This document shows positions 34,431 to 42,114 of a DNA stretch of 64,000 nucleotides, one piece after another. The notes under the pieces are model-generated. The model was not told the origin of the DNA and did no database searches. It saw only the letters and a program-made list of their open reading frames with translations. Every line of letters begins with the position of its first letter. Within the stretch, counting starts at the first letter, position 1. The DNA lies in the NCBI GenBank assembly GCA_963747765.1, contig CAVVGH010000008.1, positions 62,001-126,000 of the forward strand, given 5' to 3'. Source of the stretch: VRUE01 sp963747765 (GTDB lineage: Bacteria; Actinomycetota; Thermoleophilia; Solirubrobacterales; 70-9). The translations under genes were made by a program, and so were the position numbers.

Positions 34431-35321
34431 CTAGTCGCAGTCCCGGCAGGGATTGGGCTCTGCGGGGCGCCCGATGTAGCGCAGCTCGCCGGTGTCGTGC
34501 AGCTCAAAGCGCAGCGAGTTGATGACGGCGCCCGCCAGCAGTGCCAGCCCCAGCATGTAGAACCAGAGCAGCGCGATCAGGATGAAGCCGAGGGTCGAGC
34601 CAAAGCGCGAGAGGCTGGAGACGTTCGAGAGGTAAAACGGGAAGGCCCAGTTGGCCACCGTGGCCGCCACGGTGACGAAGGCCGCCCCCGGCCATACGGC
34701 CCGCCACGGCATATGCCCTTTGGGCACTGCCCAGAAGATCACGCAGCAGATCGCGAAGGTGATCAGCACCGCGGCGCCGAGCAGCAGGATCGTGTCGATC
34801 GCCTTGATCTGGGCCAGGCCGAAAGGCAGCCGGTCCGTGCTGGAGACGAGCGCACCCTCCATCGTCGGCAGGAAGATGCTGGCGGCGATGAACAGGAGGA
34901 CCACGCCCAGCATCGCGAAGGAGAAGCGCTTCTGCGCGATCCAGCCGCGGCACTCGACGTGGTAGATGCGGCAGAAGGCGGTGTCCATCGCCCCCCAGAA
35001 GGAGGCGCCGATCCACAGCGAGCCGATGAAGGCGGCGATCCCGATCGTCGTCGAGTTTTCCTGGATCCTGTCCAGCGCGTCGCTCAGCGTGCGCTCCTCG
35101 ACGTTTGGGAAGAGCCGCTGCATGTCGTCCAGCACGCCCGTCTCCACCCCCTTGATCTTCAGCACCTGGCCGAAGACGAAGAGGATCAGCAGCGAGAAGG
35201 GGAAGACCGCGAGCATCAGGTTGTAGGCGACCATCGCCGAGAGGCCGGTGACGTTCTCCTGGTAGGCGCGCTGCCAGAAGGCACGCAGCCAAAAACTGGG
35301 ATTTCGGGGGGGATCGGCCAT
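34431..35321 (-). CDS. YihY/BrkB family inner-membrane protein
   Basis: 296 residues with about six hydrophobic helices. Conserved stretches LSAMVAYNLMLAVFPFSLLIL, FIGSLWIGASFWGAMDTAFCR-type sequence, VPKGHMPWRAVWPGA and STLGFILIALLWFYMLGLALL-type sequence define the YihY family. The C-terminus ends in a short Cys-containing tail (AEPNPCRDCD). Function of the family is unclear. It is divergent from rpoD. Confidence 0.9.
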   Translation of the reverse strand: MADPPRNPSFWLRAFWQRAYQENVTGLSAMVAYNLMLAVFPFSLLILFVFGQVLKIKGVETGVLDDMQRLFPNVEERTLSDALDRIQENSTTIGIAAFIGSLWIGASFWGAMDTAFCRIYHVECRGWIAQKRFSFAMLGVVLLFIAASIFLPTMEGALVSSTDRLPFGLAQIKAIDTILLLGAAVLITFAICCVIFWAVPKGHMPWRAVWPGAAFVTVAATVANWAFPFYLSNVSSLSRFGSTLGFILIALLWFYMLGLALLAGAVINSLRFELHDTGELRYIGRPAEPNPCRDCD

Positions 35322-35328
35322 CTGGGCG

Positions 35329-35357
35329 TTGACGTCTGAAACCTAAGCGCCTATCAT
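35329..35357 (+). promoter_or_regulatory. Sigma-70-type promoter for the rpoD leader
   Basis: TTGACG (35329-35334), a 17-nt spacer and TATCAT (35352-35357) nearly match the consensus. Predicted transcription start is near 35364, about 160 nt before rpoD. It lies immediately outside the divergent yihY start codon. Confidence 0.7.
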
Positions 35358-35423
35358 GCGAACAGACGTTTGAGGGCCGTGGCCCGCCATCTGACGGCAT
35401 CGCAGCGCTGATTCGCTTACTTC

Positions 35424-35450
35424 GCGGACCGCATTGCCGGTCCGCTTTTT
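35424..35450 (+). terminator. Intrinsic terminator or attenuator before rpoD
   Basis: GCGGACCG (35424-35431) and CGGTCCGC (35438-35445) form an 8-bp stem followed directly by TTTTT. It lies about 85 nt downstream of the predicted start and 76 nt before the rpoD ATG, on the same strand. It would end a short leader RNA, or act as an attenuator for rpoD. Confidence 0.75.
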
Positions 35451-35525
35451 CGCGACTTTTCGGCGGCAGTGGCCTTTCATGGGCAGGACTTAACCACCTA
35501 GCGGAAAGAAACGAGTGGAGACAGG

Positions 35526-36632
35526 ATGCTGGTAGCAGAGCTTCAAGAGCTTGAGGAGATCAAAGGGCTGGTCCACAGGGGTCAGCAGCTTGGCGTGCTC
35601 ACCTTCGGTGACGTCGCCTCGGCGGTGTCGGAGGTCGATCTCGACGAGTCCGATGTCGAGGATCTCTACGGCCACATCGAGAAGCAGGGCATCGAGCTCG
35701 TCGAGGACATGGACCCGGCCCAGAAAGCGGCCGCCGACGCGCTTCCCCCCGAGACCACCCGCAAAGGCCGGCGCCGCCAGAAACAGGCGCTCGACCTGAA
35801 ACCGGACATGACGACGGACAGCCTGCAGCTGTTCCTCAAGGACATCGGCAAAGTCCGCCTGCTGACCGCCCAGGAGGAGGTCGAACTCGCCAAGCGGATC
35901 GAGCGCGGCGACCTCGACGCGAAGCAGAAAATGGTCGAGTCCAACCTGCGCCTCGTCGTCTCGATCGCCAAGAACTACCGCAACCAGGGCCTGCCCTTCC
36001 TCGACCTGATCCAGGAGGGCACGCTGGGCCTGGTCCGCGCCGCCGAGAAGTTCGACTACCGCAAGGGCTTCAAGTTCTCCACCTACGCGACCTGGTGGAT
36101 CCGCCAGGCGATCGCCCGCGCCCTGGCCGACAAGGCGCGCACGATCCGGATCCCGGTCCACGTGGTCGAGAAGCTGAACAAGATCGGCCGCGCCGAGCGC
36201 AAGCTGGTCACCGAGCTCGGCCGCGAGCCGACCCCGGAGGAGATCGCCGACGTGACCGGGATCGACCCCGAGGAGGTCGACTCGATCAAGCGCTCCGCGC
36301 AGGCCCCGGTCAGCCTCGAGAAGCCGGTAGGCGACGAGGAGGAGTCGGAGTTCGGCCAGTTCATCGCCGACGAGAAGGCGGAGTCGCCCTTCGATCGCGC
36401 CGCGGACCTGCTCACCAAAGAGGCACTGAAGGAAGCGCTGGAGAACCTCTCCTACCGCGAGCGCCGCGTGCTCGAACTGCGCTACGGCCTCGGCGGGGAG
36501 CACCCGCGCACGCTGGATGAGGTCGGCCGCACCTTCAACGTCACCCGCGAGCGGATCCGCCAGATCGAGAACCAGAGCCTGAAAAAGCTCCAGCAGCTGG
36601 GCGAAGCGCAAAAGCTCCGCGAAGTCACCTGA
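35526..36632 (+). CDS. rpoD: RNA polymerase principal sigma factor
   Basis: 368 residues. Region 1.1-like N-terminus, region 1.2 (DSLQLFLKDIGKVRLLTAQEE), region 2 (LVVSIAKNYRNQGLPFLDLIQ in part, FSTYATWWIRQAIARAL), region 3 (IPVHVVEKLNKIGRAERKL), and region 4 (LSYRERRVLELRYGLGG, TLDEVGRTFNVTRERIRQIE). This is the housekeeping sigma group. The start is the ATG at 35526 six bases after GGAGACAG. The leader carries a promoter and a terminator-like stem. Confidence 0.95.
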   Translation: MLVAELQELEEIKGLVHRGQQLGVLTFGDVASAVSEVDLDESDVEDLYGHIEKQGIELVEDMDPAQKAAADALPPETTRKGRRRQKQALDLKPDMTTDSLQLFLKDIGKVRLLTAQEEVELAKRIERGDLDAKQKMVESNLRLVVSIAKNYRNQGLPFLDLIQEGTLGLVRAAEKFDYRKGFKFSTYATWWIRQAIARALADKARTIRIPVHVVEKLNKIGRAERKLVTELGREPTPEEIADVTGIDPEEVDSIKRSAQAPVSLEKPVGDEEESEFGQFIADEKAESPFDRAADLLTKEALKEALENLSYRERRVLELRYGLGGEHPRTLDEVGRTFNVTRERIRQIENQSLKKLQQLGEAQKLREVT

Positions 36633-36700
36633 TCGCCCGGGATGGGTGCTCCGGCTGAGTGAGCGGATCGCCCGCGATCGGTGCTCCGGCTGAGTGAGCC
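36631..36700. repeat. 35-bp tandem duplication after rpoD
   Basis: Units 36631-36665 and 36666-36700 both read GATCGCCCG then GGTGCTCCGGCTGAGTGAGC and differ at three bases. They begin inside the rpoD stop codon. Confidence 0.85.
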
Positions 36701-36720
36701 GCAAAGGCGCCCCGCGCGCT

Positions 36721-36908
36721 GTTCTCGATAGCGACATCGTCTTCTCGCGCGTCCGATCCGAGCCTGCGCGGGGCTCAGCGATCCAGACCTATTCGAGGTC
36801 GCCCAGCAGCAGGCGCGGGCCGTTGTTACCCACAACCGTGCTGACTTCGAGGTGATCGTCGGTGACTACGCGGCGGCGAACCGCTCACACCACGAACCGG
36901 GCTCGTAG
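36721..36908 (+). pseudogene. PIN-like (DUF5615-type) toxin relic
   Basis: One frame from 36753 to the TAG at 36906 reads DPDLFEVAQQQARAVVTHNRADFEVIV in two blocks, resembling the C-terminal half of DUF5615/PIN-like nucleases (A...A-VVTHN-ADF). Upstream, another frame gives DSDIVFSRVR, which fits the strand before it. No start codon and a frameshift suggest a decayed toxin gene in the 356-bp gap between rpoD and the Ddn-like gene. The family match is by eye. Confidence 0.45.
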
Positions 36909-37021
36909 GTCGCCGGTCGGAGGAGCGCTACCTCGAGGTCAAGTTCGGCGACGTCCACCGGGATTACCACTCCCTGATTCGTGGCACGATGGATGGCCCG
37001 CGCCGCGATAGGCTCGCCGCC

Positions 37022-37534
37022 ATGCGGTTCCCTCCGGTCGATCCGACCAAGCCCCGACGCATCCGGAAGGCGCTGATCGAACCGCTGGCGAGGACCGAGG
37101 CGGGGCGGTGGTGGCTGATCAACGTCTCGCCGAAGCTCGACGCAGCGATCTTCCGGTTGAGTGGCGGGCGCTTCACCTCCGTCCCGGCGCATCTTCTCGT
37201 CCTCAGCCACACCGGCGCCCGCAGCGGGCAGAAGCGCGAAAACCTGCTCACCTATTTCACCGACGGCGAGGACCTGATCGTGATGGCGTCCAACTACGGC
37301 CGCGAGCGCCATCCGGCCTGGTACTACAACGTCAAGGTGAATCCGGAGGTCGAGGTGCGGGCCGCCGGCCGGGTCGGCAGGTGCCGTGCTCGAATCACGG
37401 CGGGAGAGGATCGCGAGCGGCTCTGGGGGCTCGCCAAGCAGCTGACCAGGGCCTATACCGACTATGAGGAGCGAGCGGCGGAACGAGAGATCCAGGTGGT
37501 GCGCCTCACGCCGCTCGACAGCCCGGAGCCTTGA
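37022..37534 (+). CDS. Ddn-like deazaflavin (F420)-dependent nitroreductase family
   Basis: About 170 residues from ATG 37022; ATG 36989 is an alternative. The split-barrel family is indicated by PAHLLVLSHTGARSGQKRENLLTYF in two blocks, VMASNYGRERHPAWYYNVKVNPE and VRAAGRVGRCRARI. Relatives in Mycobacterium use F420H2 to reduce quinones or nitro compounds. It overlaps the next gene by 4 nt (TTGA), so both are co-translated. Confidence 0.88.
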   Translation: MRFPPVDPTKPRRIRKALIEPLARTEAGRWWLINVSPKLDAAIFRLSGGRFTSVPAHLLVLSHTGARSGQKRENLLTYFTDGEDLIVMASNYGRERHPAWYYNVKVNPEVEVRAAGRVGRCRARITAGEDRERLWGLAKQLTRAYTDYEERAAEREIQVVRLTPLDSPEP

Positions 37535-38403
37535 GCGAGTCTTCGCTCCTGCCGGAGACGCTGAAGATCCCGACCGAGTCGGGGGACGCCTGCGCGGCGA
37601 CGCTGTATCGGCCCGAACGTGTCGTTGGGTTGGCTCCCTGCGTGGTGATGGGCGCGGGAGGCACGCTCACCCAGCGTGACGGCATCCCCGATTACGCCGA
37701 GCGCTTCGCCGCCGCGGGCATCGCCGCGCTCAGCTTCGATTACCGGCACTGGGGCGAGAGCGACGGCGAGCCGCGGCGCTATGCGTCGATACCACGCCAG
37801 CTCGCGGACTGGCGCTCGGCCGTCGCACGCGCACGACGGCTCGAGGGGATCGATCCAGACCGAGTTGCCGTATGGGGCATGTCCCTGGGCGGAGGTCACG
37901 CGGTGACAACGGCTGCCGCAGACGAGCGGATCGCCGCGGTTATCGCATTCGTGCCGATGACGGATGGGTTGAGGTTCTCCCTGAATCTCCGCATGTTGAG
38001 ATACACGGGGCGTGCTCTGCGCCTGTGGCTCAGGAGGAAGCCGGTGACGCTTCCGGCAGCTGGGCCCGCCGGGGCTTTCCCGCCCGAGGAGCTGCCGAGC
38101 TTGGAACGGCTTGCCGGCGGTAACGGCTGGTGCAACGAGGCCACCGCCGATCTCAGTGTCCCGTTCACCCGCTACCGGCCGGTGCGGCGGGCCGCGGAGG
38201 TCAGAGCGCCCTTGCTCGTCCAGCTCGGCGAACAGGATGAGCTCGCGCCGCGCACGGCGGTCGAACGAACCGCTGAACGGGCGCCACGGGGTGATCTGCG
38301 GCGCTACCCAATCGATCACTTCAGTGGCTTCTGGCCCGAGCACATCGACGCAGTAGCCGGCGATCAGATCGAGTTCCTGCGCTGCCACCTGATCGAGGGC
38401 TGA
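37531..38403 (+). CDS. Alpha/beta hydrolase
   Basis: 290 residues from a TTG start within the TTGA overlap. The canonical triad is visible: nucleophile in GMSLGGGHAV, acid in GEQDELAP and His in IDHFSGFW; oxyanion region VVMGAGGTLTQRDG. The fold resembles dienelactone hydrolase/acyl-peptidase-like esterases acting on small esters. It is coupled to the F420-type reductase upstream, suggesting a small-molecule degradation or detoxification pair. Confidence 0.87.
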   Translation: MSESSLLPETLKIPTESGDACAATLYRPERVVGLAPCVVMGAGGTLTQRDGIPDYAERFAAAGIAALSFDYRHWGESDGEPRRYASIPRQLADWRSAVARARRLEGIDPDRVAVWGMSLGGGHAVTTAAADERIAAVIAFVPMTDGLRFSLNLRMLRYTGRALRLWLRRKPVTLPAAGPAGAFPPEELPSLERLAGGNGWCNEATADLSVPFTRYRPVRRAAEVRAPLLVQLGEQDELAPRTAVERTAERAPRGDLRRYPIDHFSGFWPEHIDAVAGDQIEFLRCHLIEG

Positions 38404-38543
38404 GAATGCCCCGCCACTTGTGGTCCGTTCTCCAAGATCGTGATGTGCGGGTAGGGCAGGTTCCTTGTTCGACTCCGTCGCAGGCCGCTCGACCTGGGAA
38501 CATCGCGGAAGGTCCCCGTAACCGAGGAGGAGAGTCCAGCCCT

Positions 38544-39062
38544 ATGAGCGACCTTGCAGCGACGTTCGACGCCCACGTGCAGGCGGAGTTCCAGGACCTC
38601 GATCTCGAGGCGACGATGGCCACGATGACGGATGACCCCTACGTCCACCACGTGCCCACGATCACCGGCGGCAACGGAACCGCCGGCGTGCGCGACTTCT
38701 ACGGCCACCACTTCATCGGCCAGTGGCCGGATGACACTGAGACGCGGCAGGTCTCGCGGACGGTCGGCGAAAACCAGATCGTCGACGAGCTGTTGATGAC
38801 CTTCACCCACGATCGCCGACTCGACATCATGCTGCCCGGGATTCCGCCGACGGGGCGCCGCATCGCCATCCCGGTTGTCGTGGTGGTCGGTTTCAAAGAC
38901 GGCAAGGTCAGCCATGAGCACATCTACTGGGACCAGGCGACCGTGCTGGTACAAGCCGGCCTGCTCGATCCGAGCGGTCTGCCCGTCGTCGGGTCCGAAC
39001 AGGCTGAGGCCCTGCTCGATCAGCAGCGCCCCAAGAACGAGCTGTTCGACAGCGGCGCCTGA
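38544..39062 (+). CDS. SnoaL-like/NTF2-fold protein
   Basis: 172 residues from ATG 38544, preceded by GAGGAGAG; a longer start at 38406 is unlikely. Sequence elements DPYVHHVPTITGG, VRDFYGHHFIGQWPDD and VVVVVGFKDGKVSHEHIYWDQA are typical of the SnoaL-like polyketide cyclase/isomerase superfamily, whose bacterial members are mostly uncharacterised. It has one conical domain and no signal peptide. The gene lies downstream of the hydrolase on the same strand, 140 nt apart. Confidence 0.82.
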   Translation: MSDLAATFDAHVQAEFQDLDLEATMATMTDDPYVHHVPTITGGNGTAGVRDFYGHHFIGQWPDDTETRQVSRTVGENQIVDELLMTFTHDRRLDIMLPGIPPTGRRIAIPVVVVVGFKDGKVSHEHIYWDQATVLVQAGLLDPSGLPVVGSEQAEALLDQQRPKNELFDSGA

Positions 39063-39148
39063 CTCGCGCGAGCACAGCCGAGCCAGGGTGGCCCCGTCGG
39101 GAACATGGGAGATCTGCCTGGGTCGGCCTCCTCAACGTCGGTGTCTGC

Positions 39149-39748
39149 CTACCGTGCAAGGAGGAGCTTGACCTCCCGCTTCTCGTCCTCGTCCGGACCG
39201 GGCATCTCTGAGACGGCAACCAAGACGCCCGCAACCACGCGAGAGCGAGAGCGCAGCACCGGGCCGTTTGGATTCCCCACCTCCTCATACCCGGCTGGTG
39301 CTGCTCCCGGCGCCGGAGAGCCCCGGAGCGCGCTGCGCAGCGCCTCAAATCGGCCGGGACCGAGCCGGCGGGACCAGTCCCGCTCGACCTCCTGCACGGT
39401 CGCGCGAATCGTCGCGATCAGCTGCCATCCGCGCTCGGTCAGGCGGACGATCCGGGCGCGCCGGTCGGTCGGGTCGGGCTCCAGGCGCAGATAGCCGCGC
39501 CGTTCCAGGTGGCGGATCAGTCGATTCGCCGCCTGCTTGGTCATCTGACCGCGCGCCGCCAGCTCGGTGGGCCGTGCGCCGTCCGGAGTCGGGGCCTGCA
39601 GGATGGTGAAGTGAGCGGGGCCGAGATCGTCGTAGCCAGCGGCGGCGACGTCCTCGCGGATGCGTGCCCTGATCGCTTCGAGCGGAGCTCTGAGCAGCGG
39701 CCCGATCAGCGGGTCGGCGACGTAGTCCCTCGGCGGGTTATTTGACAA
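39149..39748 (-). CDS. MarR regulator of cassette 1
   Basis: About 199 residues if translation begins at the TTG at 39748; Met codons further up would run through the operator region. The winged helix shows GPAHFTILQAPTPDGARPTEL, MTKQAANRLIRHLERRGYLRLEP in two blocks and DRRARIVRLTERGWQL. The C-terminal 45 residues or so are extra compared with the other two MarR proteins of this type here. Divergent from a cupin gene with 61 bp between. Probably a ligand- or redox-released repressor of that gene and itself. Confidence 0.85.
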   Translation of the reverse strand: MSNNPPRDYVADPLIGPLLRAPLEAIRARIREDVAAAGYDDLGPAHFTILQAPTPDGARPTELAARGQMTKQAANRLIRHLERRGYLRLEPDPTDRRARIVRLTERGWQLIATIRATVQEVERDWSRRLGPGRFEALRSALRGSPAPGAAPAGYEEVGNPNGPVLRSRSRVVAGVLVAVSEMPGPDEDEKREVKLLLAR

Positions 39749-39795
39749 GGTAGTCAACTCCGTATACTTTTCACAGAACCGTAAACAGAGTTTAC
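39742..39795. promoter_or_regulatory. Cassette 1 promoter and operators
   Basis: TTGACA (39742) and TATACT (39763) can serve the cupin gene with a 15-nt spacer. The inverted repeat TTGAC-N6-GTCAA (39742-39757) covers the -35 box and overlaps the likely marR start. A second perfect repeat GTAAAC-AGA-GTTTAC lies at 39781-39795 just before the ribosome site. Both are good MarR operator candidates. Confidence 0.65.
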
Positions 39796-39809
39796 CGAAG
39801 GAGTCCGCG

Positions 39810-40286
39810 ATGACCGTTCGCGCACCAGCCATCACCAAGATCACCGAGAGCGATCGGCGGCCACTCTGGGTCATGGGCGCGATCCTCGAGATCGTCATTG
39901 ACGGCGACCAAACCGACGGCGCCTACGCCGTCGCCGAGGATCGCTCATCACCCGGATTCGGACCGCCCCCGCACGTGCACTCGCGCGAGGACGAGTCCTT
40001 TTACGTCATCGAGGGCGAATATCTATTCGGCAGCGAGGATGGCGAGGTGCGCGCCGGCCCAGGGACATTCGTCCACGCGCCCAACGGTCACCTCCACTGG
40101 TGGCGCAATGTGGGCGAGGGGCCCGGCCGCCACCTCGAGATCTTCGTTCCTGCCGGCCTCGAGCGGATGTTCGAGGAGGTCGGTGATCCCGTCACCGATC
40201 CAGACGCCTCGCCGCCACCGCCCGATCCGGAGCGATTGCTCAAGACCGCACCCCGCTACGGAGTCGAGTTCAAGCTTCCGGGCTAA
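39810..40286 (+). CDS. Cupin-2 protein of cassette 1 (complete metal site)
   Basis: 158 residues. Motif 1 reads PPPHVHSREDESFYVIEGE, which keeps both His and the Glu of the classic metal triad plus the glycine, and motif 2 has HAPNGHLHWWRN. A C-terminal tail of about 45 residues (MFEEVGDPVTDP, then RYGVEFKLPG) is shared with the two other cupins in this window. The family includes quercetinase-like dioxygenases, but function is unproven. GAAGGAG precedes the ATG. Divergent marR upstream is its likely repressor. Confidence 0.85.
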   Translation: MTVRAPAITKITESDRRPLWVMGAILEIVIDGDQTDGAYAVAEDRSSPGFGPPPHVHSREDESFYVIEGEYLFGSEDGEVRAGPGTFVHAPNGHLHWWRNVGEGPGRHLEIFVPAGLERMFEEVGDPVTDPDASPPPPDPERLLKTAPRYGVEFKLPG

Positions 40287-40789
40287 ACGGAGGCCAACGA
40301 GGCGAAGTCTGCGCCACGATCCGAGATGCGCCCCAGACGAGGAGGAAGCGTCGCGCGCACTGCAGGGTCACTGCTCCCTGCGAACCGGAGCGAGCGCCCA
40401 GGCGACAGTCGAGCAGACGGTCGCTCCGGACGATGAGCAGTAGTGCCCCCGGCCCCTGGCTGCTCGCGCGAAGCGAGAGCGCCGGATTCCAAGGGATTCG
40501 GATTTGACGAAGTGGACGGCTTCGCCTGCGACTTCGTCAGCAGTTGATGTACTTGATGGGGTTCTGGGCTCCCCGAGGGCCGAAGTCGAGTCCTCAGGTT
40601 TCGGGTTTGGCCGACATAGACAGGCTCCTCGTCCGAGAAGAGATATACGCCTGCCACCTTCGGGATGCACCTGTGTTCTGCCCGTGGGGCAACCGGGGCG
40701 GCGAGACGTTCGACGAGCAGTCGCTCCATCCCAGCAACGGCATCGCCGAAATGGCGCAGTCCCGATCCATCGATCCTGACTCGCCCCAT
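40283..40789 (-). pseudogene. GIY-YIG nuclease-like gene, C-terminus lost
   Basis: The first 68 residues are plausible: IPKVAGVYLFSDEEPVYVGQ followed by TRNLRTRLR is the GIY-YIG core (GVYLF and VYVG with a following Arg). After that the frame degenerates to low-complexity sequence and no Glu-bearing helix is seen, so the gene is truncated or frameshifted. No other gene is visible between 40287 and 40862. Confidence 0.45.
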
Positions 40790-40862
40790 GTCGCGATCCT
40801 AGCCCGAGGTGTTGTCTGAATCCTGCTCATCCGGCGACGGGCACCTGGGGGGCTCGCTGGGC

Positions 40863-41156
40863 CTAGGCGCCGACGCTCATCACCGCGCCGGCGCCGCGCC
40901 CGTCGCGAAAGCCGATGACTACGACCTGATCGTCGCTCTCGAGGTACATGTAAACGATGAGCAGCCAACCCCACGGACCGACGACCGCGCGGCAGTCTCG
41001 CCAGAATCCGCTCAGCGCTTTGCCGGAGAGCGGGAACTGCTCCACGCTTCGCAGCGAGCGCGAGACTCGGTCGCGGGTGTCCTGGGGGAGGTCAAGCGCG
41101 ACGATCAGCGCGCGCAGCTCCTCGCGCGCCCGGCGCGCGACCGCGATGCTGGCCAC
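40863..41156 (-). CDS. RelE/ParE-type toxin
   Basis: 97 residues from a GTG. ARRAREELRALIVAL, LSGFWRDCRAVVGPWGWLLIVY in two blocks and DDQVVVIGFRDGRG match the ParE/RelE fold: two helices then an antiparallel sheet with a positively charged core. It follows the antitoxin gene by 3 nt, the standard antitoxin-toxin order. Target (gyrase or ribosome-bound mRNA) is not decided by sequence. Confidence 0.78.
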   Translation of the reverse strand: MASIAVARRAREELRALIVALDLPQDTRDRVSRSLRSVEQFPLSGKALSGFWRDCRAVVGPWGWLLIVYMYLESDDQVVVIGFRDGRGAGAVMSVGA

Positions 41157-41159
41157 CGG

Positions 41160-41417
41160 TTAGAGCTCAGACAGCGGCACGGTTTCGCCCCGCCGCGCCT
41201 GCTCGATCGATTCCCGAGCCGTCTCGCGGGAGCCGGGAATCGAGTCGAGGATCTCGGTGATGCGCGCGCCGTCGAGCTCGAACTCGTCCAGCGCACCGGC
41301 GAGGACCTCGCCGGCCAGCTCGACCTCCTCGACCTGCCGCTTTGCGGCCAGCTCGGTCAGCTTGCGAGCGTGCTCGCTGTCGAGTGCCACGTTGATGTGC
41401 TTGGCAGCAGCCTCCAT
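41160..41417 (-). CDS. Antitoxin of ParE-type pair
   Basis: 85 residues from ATG 41417 (MEAAAKHINVALDSEHARKL). A ribbon-helix-helix-like N-terminus (INVALDSEHARKLTELAAKR) is followed by an acidic helical tail (RETARESIEQARRGETVPLSEL), a layout typical for ParD/RHH antitoxins. It is immediately upstream of the toxin. An N-terminal extension to 41501 is possible but less likely. Confidence 0.75.
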   Translation of the reverse strand: MEAAAKHINVALDSEHARKLTELAAKRQVEEVELAGEVLAGALDEFELDGARITEILDSIPGSRETARESIEQARRGETVPLSEL

Positions 41418-41794
41418 GCCGTTCGAGGCTACATCAGTCGGCATACGGTGTCCAAAGGTTGGACTCGGCCGCGACACGCATTGTTGACGCTCTTTCGCCA
41501 CTCCTCAACGCTGACGGGCGCCCAGAGGGATCGGCCCAAACAAATGCTGCAAGGGTAAGCCAGCCCACCTTCCCTACCCCCTCGACAGGTTCTGCTTTCA
41601 CGGCTGGATCGTCGTCTGCCACCTGTGCAGGGGGCTGGCACCGGACACCTCGCTGCTGGGGGTAAGAACAGATAGCTGCCAGGTCGGCAGCAACGGCCGC
41701 CGACCAAGGGACATCGTGGGCGCGGTCGGCCGGGCCGGCAGAAAAGAATGAACGGATGGCAATAGGCGAGCCGCTGGCGTCGCTCGAAGTGCCG
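41418..41794. other. 377-bp gap, no recognisable feature
   Basis: Between the antitoxin start and the DUF4242 gene I see no gene with coherent codon use, no hairpin of note and no composite repeat module. GC is somewhat lower than in flanking genes. Confidence 0.5.
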
Positions 41795-42094
41795 CTAGGC
41801 AGGCTCCCGGGGAACGGCGTCGGCCCAATCGCGCAGGCGGCCGGCGAACTGCGGCGTGCCGGGGCCGACCTCGACGATCTCATCGACCGGGACGTCGGCC
41901 CGGCGAGCGGCGGCGCGGATCGCGTCCGGGGACGGCGCCTCGTAGAGGCAGTAGGTGCGGCGGCGGTCGGCGCTGAGGAACGAGAAGAGCCAGCGCACCC
42001 CCTCGTCGCCGTTGACCTCGTCGATCAGCTCGACGTCGTCGTCGCTGAGGTCGAGCTGCTCGGCGAAGCTGCGCTCGATCACGTAGAGCGCCAT
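41795..42094 (-). CDS. DUF4242 (SCO4226-like) small protein
   Basis: 99 residues: MALYVIERSFAEQLDLSDDD, then NGDEGVRWLFSFLSADRRRTYCLYEAPSPDAIRAAARRADVPVDEI in sequence. This is the ferredoxin-like DUF4242 fold; Streptomyces SCO4226 of the family was described as a nickel-binding protein. The ATG is 21 nt after the probable end of the LuxR gene upstream on the same strand, so it may be co-transcribed with it. Confidence 0.85.
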   Translation of the reverse strand: MALYVIERSFAEQLDLSDDDVELIDEVNGDEGVRWLFSFLSADRRRTYCLYEAPSPDAIRAAARRADVPVDEIVEVGPGTPQFAGRLRDWADAVPREPA

Positions 42095-42114
42095 GATCCG
42101 ATCGTAGCGCGCGG

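Noticed and set aside
41434..41883. 150-residue minus-strand frame before the DUF4242 gene
   Set aside because: Overlaps the DUF4242 coding sequence in another frame and has no recognisable domain or ribosome site.
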